This document shows, in pieces, positions 9,498-18,579 of a stretch of DNA of 64,000 bases. The translations under genes were made by a program, and so were the position numbers. The notes below the pieces were generated by a model. It was not told the origin of the DNA. It saw only the letters and a list, made by a program, of their open reading frames with translations, and searched no databases. Each line of letters starts with the position of its first letter. Within the stretch, counting starts at the first letter, position 1. The stretch is taken from positions 62,001 to 126,000 of the forward strand of contig JAICUB010000009.1 in the NCBI GenBank assembly GCA_025936045.1, read 5' to 3'. The stretch is from Polyangiaceae bacterium (GTDB lineage: Bacteria > Myxococcota_A > Polyangia > Polyangiales > Polyangiaceae).

Positions 9498-11839
9498 CCT
9501 TTTCGGACCAGGAGCTCGCCGAGCTCGACGCCTATTTTCGTGCCGCAAACTATCTGTCCGTCGGGCAAATCTATCTCTTGGCGAACCCGCTCTTACGGGA
9601 GCCGCTACGTCCGGAGCACTTGAAGCCGCGCCTGCTCGGACATTGGGGGACGACTCCCGGCTTGAATTTCCTCTACGCGCACATGAATCGTGCCATCAAG
9701 CAACGGGACCTCGACGCCATCTTCATCACGGGGCCGGGCCACGGCGGACCGGGCATCGTCGCGAACGCATACCTCGAGGGGACGTACACCGAAGTGTACC
9801 CGCACATTTCGCGGGACACGCTCGGAATGGCGCGGCTCTTCAAGCAGTTCTCGTTCCCGGGGGGCATCCCGAGCCACGTGGCGCCGGAGACACCGGGGTC
9901 GATTCACGAGGGCGGCGAGCTCGGCTATTCGCTGTCGCACGCCTTCGGGGCGGCCTTCGACAATCCGAACCTGCTCGTGTGCTGCGTGATCGGTGACGGC
10001 GAAGCGGAGACCGGTCCGCTCGCGACGAGCTTTCACTCGAACAAGTTCCTGCATCCGGTCGAGGACGGCACGGTGCTGCCGATCCTGCATCTAAACGGCT
10101 ACAAAATCGCGGGCCCCACCGTGCTCGCGCGCATCCCGCACGCCGAGCTCGAGGCGCTCCTTTGCGGCTACGGCTACGAGCCGTACTTCGTCGAGGGTGA
10201 CGAGCCGATGCGGATGCATCGCACGATGGCGGAGACGCTCGACCGCGTGCTCGATCGCATCGCGGACATCCGGGCGAGGGCGCGCGCGGAAACGCGTGTC
10301 GAGCGGCCGCGCTGGCCGCTCATCGTGCTCAGGAGTCCGAAGGGCTGGACGGGGCCGAAGCGCGTCGACGGCAAGAAGATCGAAGGCTCCTTTCGCGCGC
10401 ATCAGGTGCCGCTCGATCACATGAAGGAGACGGGGCACCTCGCGGAGCTCGAGCGCTGGATGAAGAGCTACCGGCCGGAGGAGCTGTTCGACCCGGCCGG
10501 CACGCTCGTCCCGGCGCTCGCGAAGCTGCCGCCCAGCGGCGACCGACGTATGAGCGCGAACCCTCACGCGAACGGCGGGCGCCTGCTCACGCCGCTCGTG
10601 TTGCCCGATTTCCGCGCGTACGCCGTCGAGGTAACGGCCCCCGGCGGCGCGGACGCCGAGGCCACGCGCGTCCAAGGCACCTACATTCGCGACGTCATTC
10701 GCCAAAATCCCAAGAATTTCCGCGTGGTGAGTCCGGATGAGACGGCGTCGAACCGCTGGAACGCCGTGTTCGAGGTGACGGGCCGCCGCTGGCTCGCCGA
10801 GACGAACCAGGACGACGAGGGTCTCGCGCCGAACGGCCGCGTAATGGAGATGCTGAGCGAGCACCAGTGCCAGGGCTGGCTCGAAGGTTACCTGCTCACG
10901 GGACGGCACGGCTTTTTCTCCTGCTACGAAGCATTCATCCACATCGTGGATTCGATGTTCAACCAGCACGCCAAGTGGCTGAAGACGACGCGCCACGTGC
11001 CCTGGCGCGCGCCGATTGCTTCGCTCAATTATCTCCTCACGTCGCACGTCTGGCGCCAGGATCACAACGGCTTCAGCCATCAAGATCCGGGCTTCATCGA
11101 CCACGTCGTGAACAAGAAGGCGGAGGTGATTCGGGTGTACCTGCCGCCGGATGCGAACACGCTTCTGTCCGTGACCGCGCACTGCTTGAAGAGCGTCAAC
11201 TACGTGAACGTGATCGTCGCCGGCAAGCAGCCGGCGCCGCAGTGGCTCGGCATGAAGGAAGCCGACGCGCACTGCGCGACGGGCATCGGAGTGTGGGAGT
11301 GGGCGAGCAATACGGGCGACGCGGAGCCGGACGTCGTGATGGCTTGCTGCGGCGACGTCCCCACGCTCGAGACGCTCGCGGCCGTCATGATCCTGCGCGA
11401 GCACGTGCCGGGGCTCCGCATCCGCGTCGTGAACGTCGTCGATCTCATGAAATTGCAGCCCGAAAGCGAGCACCCGCACGGGCTCTCGGACGCGGATTTC
11501 GACGCCATCTTCACGCGCGATCGCCCGATCGTGTTCGCGTTTCACGGCTATCCGTGGCTCATCCATCGGCTCACGTACCGGCGCACGAACCACGAGAACC
11601 TCCACGTGCGCGGTTACAAGGAAGAGGGCACCACCACGACGCCGTTCGACATGACCGTGCTGAACGAGCTCGACCGCTTCCATCTGGCGGGCGACGCGCT
11701 CGAGCGTGTCCGCGGCTTCGCCGATCGCGCCGAGCCGCTCCAGCGCTGGATCGCCGAGCGGCTCGCGGCGCACCGCGTCCACGTCACGACCTTCGGCGAC
11801 GATCTGCCCGAGGTGAAGAACTGGCGCTTCAGCGCCTAG
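9494..11839 (+). CDS. xfp: Xylulose-5-phosphate/fructose-6-phosphate phosphoketolase
   Basis: 781 residues, close to the ~790 usual for the family. The thiamine-diphosphate motif region [18 protein letters not shown] is intact, as are [24 protein letters not shown] and [11 protein letters not shown]. It cleaves xylulose-5-P (and usually fructose-6-P) with phosphate to acetyl phosphate plus glyceraldehyde-3-P (or erythrose-4-P). It is translationally coupled to ackA, forming the phosphoketolase bypass from sugar phosphate to acetate with ATP gain. Whether it accepts both substrates cannot be told from sequence by eye. Confidence 0.97.
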   Translation: MTFSDQELAELDAYFRAANYLSVGQIYLLANPLLREPLRPEHLKPRLLGHWGTTPGLNFLYAHMNRAIKQRDLDAIFITGPGHGGPGIVANAYLEGTYTEVYPHISRDTLGMARLFKQFSFPGGIPSHVAPETPGSIHEGGELGYSLSHAFGAAFDNPNLLVCCVIGDGEAETGPLATSFHSNKFLHPVEDGTVLPILHLNGYKIAGPTVLARIPHAELEALLCGYGYEPYFVEGDEPMRMHRTMAETLDRVLDRIADIRARARAETRVERPRWPLIVLRSPKGWTGPKRVDGKKIEGSFRAHQVPLDHMKETGHLAELERWMKSYRPEELFDPAGTLVPALAKLPPSGDRRMSANPHANGGRLLTPLVLPDFRAYAVEVTAPGGADAEATRVQGTYIRDVIRQNPKNFRVVSPDETASNRWNAVFEVTGRRWLAETNQDDEGLAPNGRVMEMLSEHQCQGWLEGYLLTGRHGFFSCYEAFIHIVDSMFNQHAKWLKTTRHVPWRAPIASLNYLLTSHVWRQDHNGFSHQDPGFIDHVVNKKAEVIRVYLPPDANTLLSVTAHCLKSVNYVNVIVAGKQPAPQWLGMKEADAHCATGIGVWEWASNTGDAEPDVVMACCGDVPTLETLAAVMILREHVPGLRIRVVNVVDLMKLQPESEHPHGLSDADFDAIFTRDRPIVFAFHGYPWLIHRLTYRRTNHENLHVRGYKEEGTTTTPFDMTVLNELDRFHLAGDALERVRGFADRAEPLQRWIAERLAAHRVHVTTFGDDLPEVKNWRFSA

Positions 11840-11854
11840 CCGCGGAGGTCGCGG
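11840..11854. terminator. Small hairpin between convergent xfp and the mlaC-like gene
   Basis: A 5-bp stem CCGCG/CGCGG with a GAGGT loop fills the gap between the xfp stop and the end of the opposite-strand gene. There is no T-run. Confidence 0.25.
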
Positions 11855-12475
11855 TCACTGGCCGACGGTCTTCTTGCGCATGCGAGCGAGGAGTCCTTCG
11901 ACGCCCTCTTTCGCGATCACTTGGTTGAACTGCGAGCGATAATTCTCGACCAGGCCGACGCCGTCCGTCACGATGTCGAACACGCGCCAATTACCGCTGT
12001 CCTTGCGCAGGGCGTAATCGACGCCGATCACCTGCTTTTTGCCGCTTTTCGTCACGCGAAGCTCGGTCGTGACGGTGGTCTCGTCGCCAGCCGGCTTCTC
12101 ACCGAGGTACGCGACCGTGTAGTCGAGCTCGGAGCGCAGCGCGCGCACGTAGTGACCCTCGACGATCTCACGCAGGAGCTTCGTGAACTCCGCCCGCTGT
12201 GCGGGGGTGAGCTTGCTCCACTGGTCGCGCATCGCGCGGCGGCCGAGCTCGTCTACGTCGAGGAAGTTCTTGAGCTTCGACTCGATTTCGACGGCTCGTT
12301 GCTTTTCCTCCGCAGAGCCCGGTGGGGTCTTTTTCTTGAGCAGGGTCTGGAGCGTGTCGTTGACCTGGCGCACGGTGGCGGTGCCGGGCTGCTCGGCGGC
12401 CACGGCGGGCACGCTCAACGCGAGTGCGAACGCGACGAGGAGGGGCTTGAACAGGGAACGCACGGTGGGCCTCAT
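11855..12475 (-). CDS. MlaC/Ttg2D/HpnM-family periplasmic lipid-binding protein
   Basis: 206 residues with a Sec signal peptide (hydrophobic LLVAFALALSVPAVA, cleavage near AAA). The mature part has the MlaC/Ttg2D fold features: LKNFLDVDELGRRAM, WSKLTPAQRAEFTKLLREIVEGHYV, the YTVAYLGEKP strand and WRVFDIVTDGVGLVENYRSQF. Family members carry phospholipids or hopanoids across the periplasm; HpnM of hopanoid clusters belongs here. Its start overlaps the TolC-like stop (ATGA), making it the last gene of the inositol-lipid operon. No MlaA, MlaD or ABC subunits are nearby, so pairing with the upstream MMPL transporter is inferred from the operon. Confidence 0.9.
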   Translation of the reverse strand: MRPTVRSLFKPLLVAFALALSVPAVAAEQPGTATVRQVNDTLQTLLKKKTPPGSAEEKQRAVEIESKLKNFLDVDELGRRAMRDQWSKLTPAQRAEFTKLLREIVEGHYVRALRSELDYTVAYLGEKPAGDETTVTTELRVTKSGKKQVIGVDYALRKDSGNWRVFDIVTDGVGLVENYRSQFNQVIAKEGVEGLLARMRKKTVGQ

Positions 12476-13830
12476 TGCTTCTTGGGTGGCAGGGTCGATT
12501 CACCGATGGCGCGCCGGAGCGTGAGGATCGCGAGATCGTAGTCGTAGGTGCTCTGGAGCGACTGGCTGTGGAGCGTGAAATACGCGAGATAAGCGTCCGC
12601 CATGTCACGCGAGCTCACGGTCCCGATGGCGTCCGCCTGCATGACGGATGCTACCCAGCCGCGGGCGCTTTTCTCCCCCGTATTGGCCGAATCCAGCCGG
12701 GATTTCGCCTCTACTGCTCGGGAATACGCTTGGAGCACGGCAAAATCCCCCGCCCTGCGCGCGGCCGCCAAAAGGTCGCGCCCGCGCTCGACTTGAGCGT
12801 TCGCCTGAGCGAGACGCGCGAGCTGTGTCGCGGGCTCGATGTTCCAGCGCAAGACGACGGCTGCGTAGCCGGTCGTGAGGTTGAACGGATCGTAACCGAA
12901 GGCGCTCGGCGGGTGCTGGACGCCCGCGGCGTGGGACCACTGCGCCCCGCCGACGATGGCGAAATCGGGCAAGAGCTTGGCGCGCTCGAGATCACGCAGG
13001 CCCTCCAGCGCCAAAACGCCGTGCTCTGCGGCGGTCGTTTCGGGGCGTAAATGTCGTGCGCGCTCGAGGTAGCCCTTCGCCTGCTCGACGTCCACCGCGA
13101 GGGGTTCGAGCTCGTTACCGAGCGTGTCCGCCTCGACGTCACCCACGAGGGCCCGCAGCCCGGCGAGCGCCGTCGCCTCGGCCTCACGCGCCTCGCTGCG
13201 GCGTGACTCGAGCTGAGCCGTGAAGGTTTGCAAGCGGAGGCGATCCTGCACGGTGACGCCGGAGTCGCCTTTTGCGAGGCGGTCCTCGAGCGTCTTCGTG
13301 GCGTCCGCCAATCTTTCGCCGCCCTCGTCGAGCATGCTGCCCAAACCTCGAGCAAGATCCACGCCCAGGTAGGCGCGTGCCGCCTCGAGGCCCATGTCGG
13401 CGGCGACGCCTTTCGCGAGCGCCTCGTTCATCTGCACGTTGTTCGACGCGGCGTCGATCGCCGAATCGATTTTACCGAAGGTGTAGAGCGGCTGGGTGAG
13501 CTCGCCTTTCACGCTGCCCATCACGCCGTCGAAATGAAAGCCGAGCGACTGCGGATTCGTTCGCGTGCAGTCCTCGGTCGCACATTCGATGTGGGGACTC
13601 GGCGCGACCAGCGCCGTGACCGTCACCGTCGGAAAGCGGTGTCCGCGCGCTTCGTCGAGCTGCGCCGAAGCCGCGCGCTTCTGTTCGAGCGCCGCTTGCG
13701 CGTACGGATTGTGCCGCGCGCGCTCCACCGCCGTTTCGAGCGAAATCCGCTTGACGGCCCCGTGCGCGGGCCGCGCGCTGAAACAGCCGAGCGCCGTGAG
13801 CACGAGCCCGCACGCGTGCGACGCCCTCAC
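12472..13830 (-). CDS. TolC-family outer-membrane efflux protein
   Basis: 452 residues from a GTG at 13830 that overlaps the transporter's stop as GTGA. A signal peptide (ACGLVLTALGCFSARPAHGA) is followed by two OEP-like repeats rich in long alanine/glutamate helices: ISLETAVERARHNPYAQAALEQ, and later VVLRWNIEPATQLARLAQANAQVERG. The frame is open further upstream, but that region is the shadow of the transporter gene. TolC proteins form trimeric outer-membrane and periplasmic tunnels. Lying between an HpnN-like transporter and an MlaC-like carrier, this one probably forms the outer-membrane end of a lipid export route, although no membrane-fusion protein is encoded here. Confidence 0.88.
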   Translation of the reverse strand: MRASHACGLVLTALGCFSARPAHGAVKRISLETAVERARHNPYAQAALEQKRAASAQLDEARGHRFPTVTVTALVAPSPHIECATEDCTRTNPQSLGFHFDGVMGSVKGELTQPLYTFGKIDSAIDAASNNVQMNEALAKGVAADMGLEAARAYLGVDLARGLGSMLDEGGERLADATKTLEDRLAKGDSGVTVQDRLRLQTFTAQLESRRSEAREAEATALAGLRALVGDVEADTLGNELEPLAVDVEQAKGYLERARHLRPETTAAEHGVLALEGLRDLERAKLLPDFAIVGGAQWSHAAGVQHPPSAFGYDPFNLTTGYAAVVLRWNIEPATQLARLAQANAQVERGRDLLAAARRAGDFAVLQAYSRAVEAKSRLDSANTGEKSARGWVASVMQADAIGTVSSRDMADAYLAYFTLHSQSLQSTYDYDLAILTLRRAIGESTLPPKKQ

Positions 13831-16343
13831 GCTCCCGACTCCTGCTGCTCGCGAGTGGTCGGCTTCGCGAACGTCCCGTGGCCGCTCGTGCGCCAGGCGA
13901 GGTACGCCGGCAGCGCGAGCACGGCCGTCGCCAAACAGGCGAATTCGCCCGTGATCGCGAGCTCCCCGAACGACCGGAGCGCGCGGTTCTGCGCGATGAT
14001 GAGCGACGCGAAGCCGATCACGGTCGTCGCCGAGCAGAGCGCGACGGCGCCGCCCGTCTTGCCAATCGCTCGCGCGAGCTCGCCGTGCGCCTGATAGCGC
14101 TTGAGCACGTTGATCGAATAGTCCGCCGCGACCCCGAAGGTGATGGGCAGCGCGATGAGATTCGAGAAATTCAAGCGTTGACCGGACCAAGCCGCGAAAC
14201 CGAGCATGAGCGTGATGCCGACCACCAGACTCCCGATCGCCGCGAGTGACAAGCCGACCGAACGAAACGCGAGCAGAGCGACGCCGAGCACGGCGATCAT
14301 CGCCGCGACCGTCGAGAGGGGACCGTCGCGACGCATGGCCGCGATGATGTCGCTCGACAGCAGCAACCCGCCGACCGCGACGGCCCGGGGGCCAGCCTCG
14401 GCCGCAGCTTGTCGTAAATCATGCGTGAAGGCGGCCATGCGACCCGCGTTCCACGTGCCGGAGCCGACCTTCGGGAAAACGAGGACGTTGCGGTCCACTG
14501 CGCCGGTCGTATCACGGAGCCCTGCGACGAGCGTCGCCGGGATCTCCGAGGCTTCGAGCGGCGCGAGCGCGGCCGGCGACAAAAGGCGCTCGACGCGGGC
14601 GCGATCGCTCGGCGAAAGCGCAGCCAGCATCGCCGGCGTCACGGCCGCGGCGAGTTTTTTCGCCTCGGCGAGCGATTCGGCTCGGTAGGCCGGGAGCACG
14701 TCTTCGGAGGTGCGCACGCTGGCGATCAAGCCACCGGCTCGACCCTGGTGAGCAAGCTCCCGCACGGCGGCTGCCGCGCGACGCGCCGCCTCGGGCGAAT
14801 CGGTGAGGATGACGGCGGGCGTGAGGTACGTGTGAAGCGTCGCGTCCATGCGCGGCCCCCAGTAGCGCTCACCGTGCTCGAACGAATCGGCGCGCCGCAG
14901 CCGTGAAAAGTCGGTCTCGAGCCAGGTGCCGCGGCGGCTGACGATGCCGAGCGTCGCGAGCACGAAGAGCGCGAGCACGACGCCGAGCACGAGCCGCGCT
15001 TGACTCACTACGAAATGCGCGAGGCCGTGCGACATCCCCGCCTCCGCGGCGAGCGCGGGGGCCCCCGCCGCAACGTCGCGCGGAAGGAACAGCCGCTGTC
15101 CGAACGAGTGCACGAGCACCGGGACCAAGGCGTAGGTCGAAGTCCAGCAGACGAGCATGCCGATCGCGCCGATCCAGCCGAACTGGTTGAAGCCGCGAAA
15201 ATCCGTAATGAGCAGCGTCGCGTAGGCGGCGGCCGCCGCGGCGGAGGCGCCGAACGTCGCGCGATACGTTTCGCCCACGGCGGTCACGAGTGCGTTTTCC
15301 AAGCCGTCGCCTGCGAGCCGTTGCTCGCGATAGCGGGCTAGCAGGATGATGCCGCCGTTCAGGCCGTTGCCGACGATGATCGACGAGAGAAACGCGGTGT
15401 TCGAGTTCAAGTGCCGGATCGAAAGCGGCGGGAGCGCGACGAGCCCGAAGCTGTAGAGCGCGCCGAACACCACCGGCCCGACGAGAATGGGCACGGCCCG
15501 GACGGAACGGAAGAACCACGCGATGGCGCAGAGCACGAGCGTAGCGACGACCGCGCCGGAGACGCCGAGATCGACGACGATTCCGCGCGCCTCCTCGACG
15601 CGCGTCGCGATGTCGCCCGCGAACCCGAGGCGCATGTTCGGCGCGTAACGCTCGGGGAACCCGAGAGCCTTCACGTCGCGCTCGACTCGCGACAGCAGCT
15701 CTTCGTCGCCCGTGAGCGCCGTCGTGTGCGACGCCGCCTGGATGACGAGCACCGCGCTCAGCCCGTCGTCGGACAAGAAACGATCCTGCGGGAATTTCGG
15801 CAGCTTGCCGTGCCGGGCGGCGTACTTCGCCGTGAGCTCGGCGAGCGGTAGCTCGGGCGCGGGATCTTCCTTCTCGTCGAGCAGCGACAACCCCGTCCGG
15901 TGCGCCACTTCCCAACGATGACGTGCCTCCACCGCGGCGCGGAGCTTCGCTACGTCCGCGGGTTCCATCAGCGCGAGCGCTCGCGTCTCCACGAAGCGGC
16001 GCTCCGCTCCGACCCCCGTGCGCACGTTCGCGACGAGGTCCTTCGGGTAAGCGCCTACGCGAGCCTCGAGATCCGAGAGAAAGCGCAGAGCGGCAGCCGC
16101 GTTCTCGCGCCCACCGGTGTCGACCACCACGCCGAGGTGACGCAGGCCCGGCAAGCGCCGGCGCGCCTCCTTCAGCGCGCGCACGGACGGCGCGTTCGCT
16201 GGTAAAAGCTCTTCGAGATCACTCCTCAAGTTCGCGTACGTGAGCACGGCGCGCACCGACGCGAACATCGCGAACACCGCGGCGCAGAGCAGCACCGCGC
16301 GCGCGTGGCGAAGCAGGAAGCCGACGAAGCGCCGCGAGGTCAC
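13827..16343 (-). CDS. MMPL/RND transporter, HpnN-like
   Basis: 838 residues with the RND/MMPL plan: one N-terminal transmembrane helix (VLLCAAVFAMFASVRAVL), a large periplasmic loop, five helices around LSSIIVGNGLNGGIILLARY, then the same arrangement repeated in the second half, where ITFGVAADYSINVLKRYQ precedes the last helices. This resembles HpnN (hopanoid transport to the outer membrane) and MmpL lipid exporters more than drug efflux RND pumps. Both flanking genes overlap by 4 bases. Operon position after lipid-synthesis genes supports lipid export. The substrate is inferred, not shown. Confidence 0.9.
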   Translation of the reverse strand: MTSRRFVGFLLRHARAVLLCAAVFAMFASVRAVLTYANLRSDLEELLPANAPSVRALKEARRRLPGLRHLGVVVDTGGRENAAAALRFLSDLEARVGAYPKDLVANVRTGVGAERRFVETRALALMEPADVAKLRAAVEARHRWEVAHRTGLSLLDEKEDPAPELPLAELTAKYAARHGKLPKFPQDRFLSDDGLSAVLVIQAASHTTALTGDEELLSRVERDVKALGFPERYAPNMRLGFAGDIATRVEEARGIVVDLGVSGAVVATLVLCAIAWFFRSVRAVPILVGPVVFGALYSFGLVALPPLSIRHLNSNTAFLSSIIVGNGLNGGIILLARYREQRLAGDGLENALVTAVGETYRATFGASAAAAAAYATLLITDFRGFNQFGWIGAIGMLVCWTSTYALVPVLVHSFGQRLFLPRDVAAGAPALAAEAGMSHGLAHFVVSQARLVLGVVLALFVLATLGIVSRRGTWLETDFSRLRRADSFEHGERYWGPRMDATLHTYLTPAVILTDSPEAARRAAAAVRELAHQGRAGGLIASVRTSEDVLPAYRAESLAEAKKLAAAVTPAMLAALSPSDRARVERLLSPAALAPLEASEIPATLVAGLRDTTGAVDRNVLVFPKVGSGTWNAGRMAAFTHDLRQAAAEAGPRAVAVGGLLLSSDIIAAMRRDGPLSTVAAMIAVLGVALLAFRSVGLSLAAIGSLVVGITLMLGFAAWSGQRLNFSNLIALPITFGVAADYSINVLKRYQAHGELARAIGKTGGAVALCSATTVIGFASLIIAQNRALRSFGELAITGEFACLATAVLALPAYLAWRTSGHGTFAKPTTREQQESGA

Positions 16344-17308
16344 GACACCGGGCTCCGCGCGTCCGGGACAGCCGGAACGAGCGGGGAGGCCGGCGCGAGC
16401 ATGAGGCGCGCCAGAGAGACCCCTGCGAAGGCCGTCGCCCAGCCGGCCATCACGTCGATGACCCAGTGGTGCCCGAGATAGACGGCCGAGGCGGCCATCC
16501 AGGCGGCATACGCGACGTGAAGGGCTCGCTCCTTCTTGCCGGCGTCACGCCACGCCGAGAACAGACCGAGCATCGGGTAGGCGCAGTGCATCGACGGCAG
16601 CGCGCCGAAAACACTCGCCGCGCGCGCGTAGAAGTGACTGAAATACGGGATCCCGAGCAGAGCGTCGACGCGCGATAGCCCTGCGGGGCTCGGCAAGTCC
16701 GCGAGCGACACGGCGCAGCCGTGCGCGTGGACGTACCAGGGCGGCGCCACCGGCACGAGGATCCACACGAAAAACGAGATCCAATTCGCGAAGGCGAAGC
16801 CCCACGCGAACACGCGCATCTTGTGGGGGTCGCGGAAACGCAGCCACACGGCGTAGCCGATCGCGAAATACGCGAAGCCGAAGTACGGCACCGCCGCCGC
16901 GAGATCCGCCGCGGCGACGTGATGGCTCATGAAATACTCGGGCAGCGTCAGCCCGTGCGCGAGCGGCACGAGCGTCTGCTCCGCGGCCTTGAACGAGCAC
17001 GAGAGCACGCGGCCGGGCGTCACCCACAAGGCGCGCGCGTAACGCACGCAGTCGTAACCGATGCCCGTCACGACGATGGGCAGGAGTTGGCGGTAGAGCG
17101 ACGCCGTACGCCTGCCGGCGAGCCCGAACGCGAGCGCGAGCGCCGCGACGATCAGATGCTCGGGCCGCAGCTCGCCGTGAAAAACGACGAGCGCGAGCGC
17201 GTAGAGCGCCGGCAGGAACGGCAGTACGAATTTGGCCCCCCAGAGCGCATGGAGGCGGGACCAGGGATTTTTCGGGAGCGGGTGCTCCTCAGGAGGCGTC
17301 GGCGGCAC
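16340..17308 (-). CDS. PAP2-superfamily integral membrane enzyme, Aur1/inositol-phosphotransferase-like
   Basis: 322 residues, about six to eight transmembrane helices. The PAP2 active-site motifs are present: GALPSMHCAYPML (acid-base histidine) and GHHWVIDVMAGW (nucleophilic histidine and aspartate). The spacing and WILVPVAPPWYV upstream fit the PAP2_3 subgroup, which includes fungal Aur1 inositol phosphorylceramide synthase and bacterial inositol-phospholipid enzymes. In this operon, beside inositol-3-phosphate synthase and a phosphatidyltransferase, it could transfer phosphoinositol to a ceramide-like acceptor or dephosphorylate a phosphatidylinositol phosphate. Start is GTG at 17308, inside the 3' end of the preceding gene by 20 bases; a later start would remove part of the first helix. 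Confidence 0.85.
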   Translation of the reverse strand: MPPTPPEEHPLPKNPWSRLHALWGAKFVLPFLPALYALALVVFHGELRPEHLIVAALALAFGLAGRRTASLYRQLLPIVVTGIGYDCVRYARALWVTPGRVLSCSFKAAEQTLVPLAHGLTLPEYFMSHHVAAADLAAAVPYFGFAYFAIGYAVWLRFRDPHKMRVFAWGFAFANWISFFVWILVPVAPPWYVHAHGCAVSLADLPSPAGLSRVDALLGIPYFSHFYARAASVFGALPSMHCAYPMLGLFSAWRDAGKKERALHVAYAAWMAASAVYLGHHWVIDVMAGWATAFAGVSLARLMLAPASPLVPAVPDARSPVS

Positions 17309-18566
17309 TCTTGGCTCCGACGCGCGAGGTCAGCTCCGGCAAGTGCTCGGCCCGCTCGCGGTCGCGCTCCGGGAACGCCCACTCGCTGTGCAGCGGGAAA
17401 TTCCAGCATGCGAACACGAGGCCGCGCGTGATGAGCCAACCCAAATACGGGTGTACGGCCGGCAGGAGCGACATCATCCAGACGCCGCCCGCGTTGAGGA
17501 GCGCGCTCGACCCAGATACGAAAAGAAAGCGCACGACCTGGCGCCGCATCTTCTCGTTCGTTGCGCGGTACACCCAAACGCGCGACAGGCTGAACGCCAC
17601 CGTGCCGCCGACCGCGCATCCGATCAGCGTCGCGAGCGGCATCGGCAGCGCGAACGAGTGCACGAGCCCGTGCACCGTCGCAGCATCGACGCTCGTCGCG
17701 AGCGCGCTCACGACCACCGCGCGCGGCATCAAGCGGAAGCTCTTGACCGAGCTTACGCCCAGCATTCTGAGCAGACTCAAGAGTCGTTGAATCGCCGTCA
17801 CGTGCGAGGTCGCGGCGAGAAGCACGAGGCCGGCCATCGCCAAACGATGCGGCGGATGCGGATCCAACGGCGCGAGCAGCGCTTCCGGAATCGGCGCGAA
17901 CGCGACGCTGGCCCCGAGCACCACGATGCGCTCCGGCCGCTGCATGAACCCGACGTCCTTCATGCGTGCGCCGAGCGCCTCACCACGCGCGCGCACGTAA
18001 GGGACGAGCAAGGAGCCCGTGAGCGCCAAAAGCGCGGGCAAGAGCGCCCACGACGAGCGGTAATACCAGGCGAGCCCGACGAGCAGCGCCGATTCGCAAT
18101 AGCGGTCGAGCACGGAGTCGAGCGCGGCGCCGCCCGGCGACGCGCGCCCGGTAACGCGGGCGACGCGGCCGTCCAGAAAATCGAGCGCGCCCGCCATCAA
18201 AAACACCCAGCCAGCGAGCCCGAACCGTCCGACGGCCGCCGCGAGGCCAGCCCCGGCGGCGAGCGCGACCGAGAGCGTCGTGATCGCGTTCGGCGGAACG
18301 TCGACGGTCGCGAGGCCGAGCCAGAGCGGCCGCATCATCCAAGCGACGAAGTGACGCATGCGAGCGGTGGTGAGACCACCGAGACCCCGCGCGTCCATCT
18401 CCTCGTCGTGAAAGCGACCCGCGACGAGGGTGCGCACCGCGTACGCGACGAGGCAGAGGACGAGAAAAGCCGCGAGCGCGAGCGCGGGGGCGACCGACCA
18501 CCAAACGCGCTCGGACGCGCTGAGGTGGCCACCCAGAATCGAACCGACGGCGGCCATGCTCTCCAT
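17289..18566 (-). CDS. Fusion of CDP-alcohol phosphatidyltransferase and GtrA-like membrane domain
   Basis: 425 residues. The first half contains the CDP-alcohol phosphatidyltransferase signature D-x2-D-G-x2-A-R-x8-G-x3-D-x3-D, read as DFLDGRVARVTGRASPGG then ALDSVLD, within transmembrane helices. The second half (from about residue 285) has four helices and VRFLFVSGSSALLNAGGVWMM, typical of GtrA proteins implicated in moving lipid-linked substrates. The signature enzymes attach an alcohol or alcohol phosphate to CDP-diacylglycerol. With inositol-3-phosphate synthase directly upstream, the likely product is phosphatidylinositol phosphate. ATG at 18566 has AGAGGAAAGGAACG in front; a longer start at 18623 would overlap the upstream gene and adds non-family residues. 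Confidence 0.87.
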   Translation of the reverse strand: MESMAAVGSILGGHLSASERVWWSVAPALALAAFLVLCLVAYAVRTLVAGRFHDEEMDARGLGGLTTARMRHFVAWMMRPLWLGLATVDVPPNAITTLSVALAAGAGLAAAVGRFGLAGWVFLMAGALDFLDGRVARVTGRASPGGAALDSVLDRYCESALLVGLAWYYRSSWALLPALLALTGSLLVPYVRARGEALGARMKDVGFMQRPERIVVLGASVAFAPIPEALLAPLDPHPPHRLAMAGLVLLAATSHVTAIQRLLSLLRMLGVSSVKSFRLMPRAVVVSALATSVDAATVHGLVHSFALPMPLATLIGCAVGGTVAFSLSRVWVYRATNEKMRRQVVRFLFVSGSSALLNAGGVWMMSLLPAVHPYLGWLITRGLVFACWNFPLHSEWAFPERDRERAEHLPELTSRVGAKSAADAS

Positions 18567-18579
18567 CGTTCCTTTCCTC

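Noticed and set aside
10091..11782. 563-residue minus-strand open frame opposite phosphoketolase
   Set aside because: Composition is the mirror of the real gene and no family features are seen.
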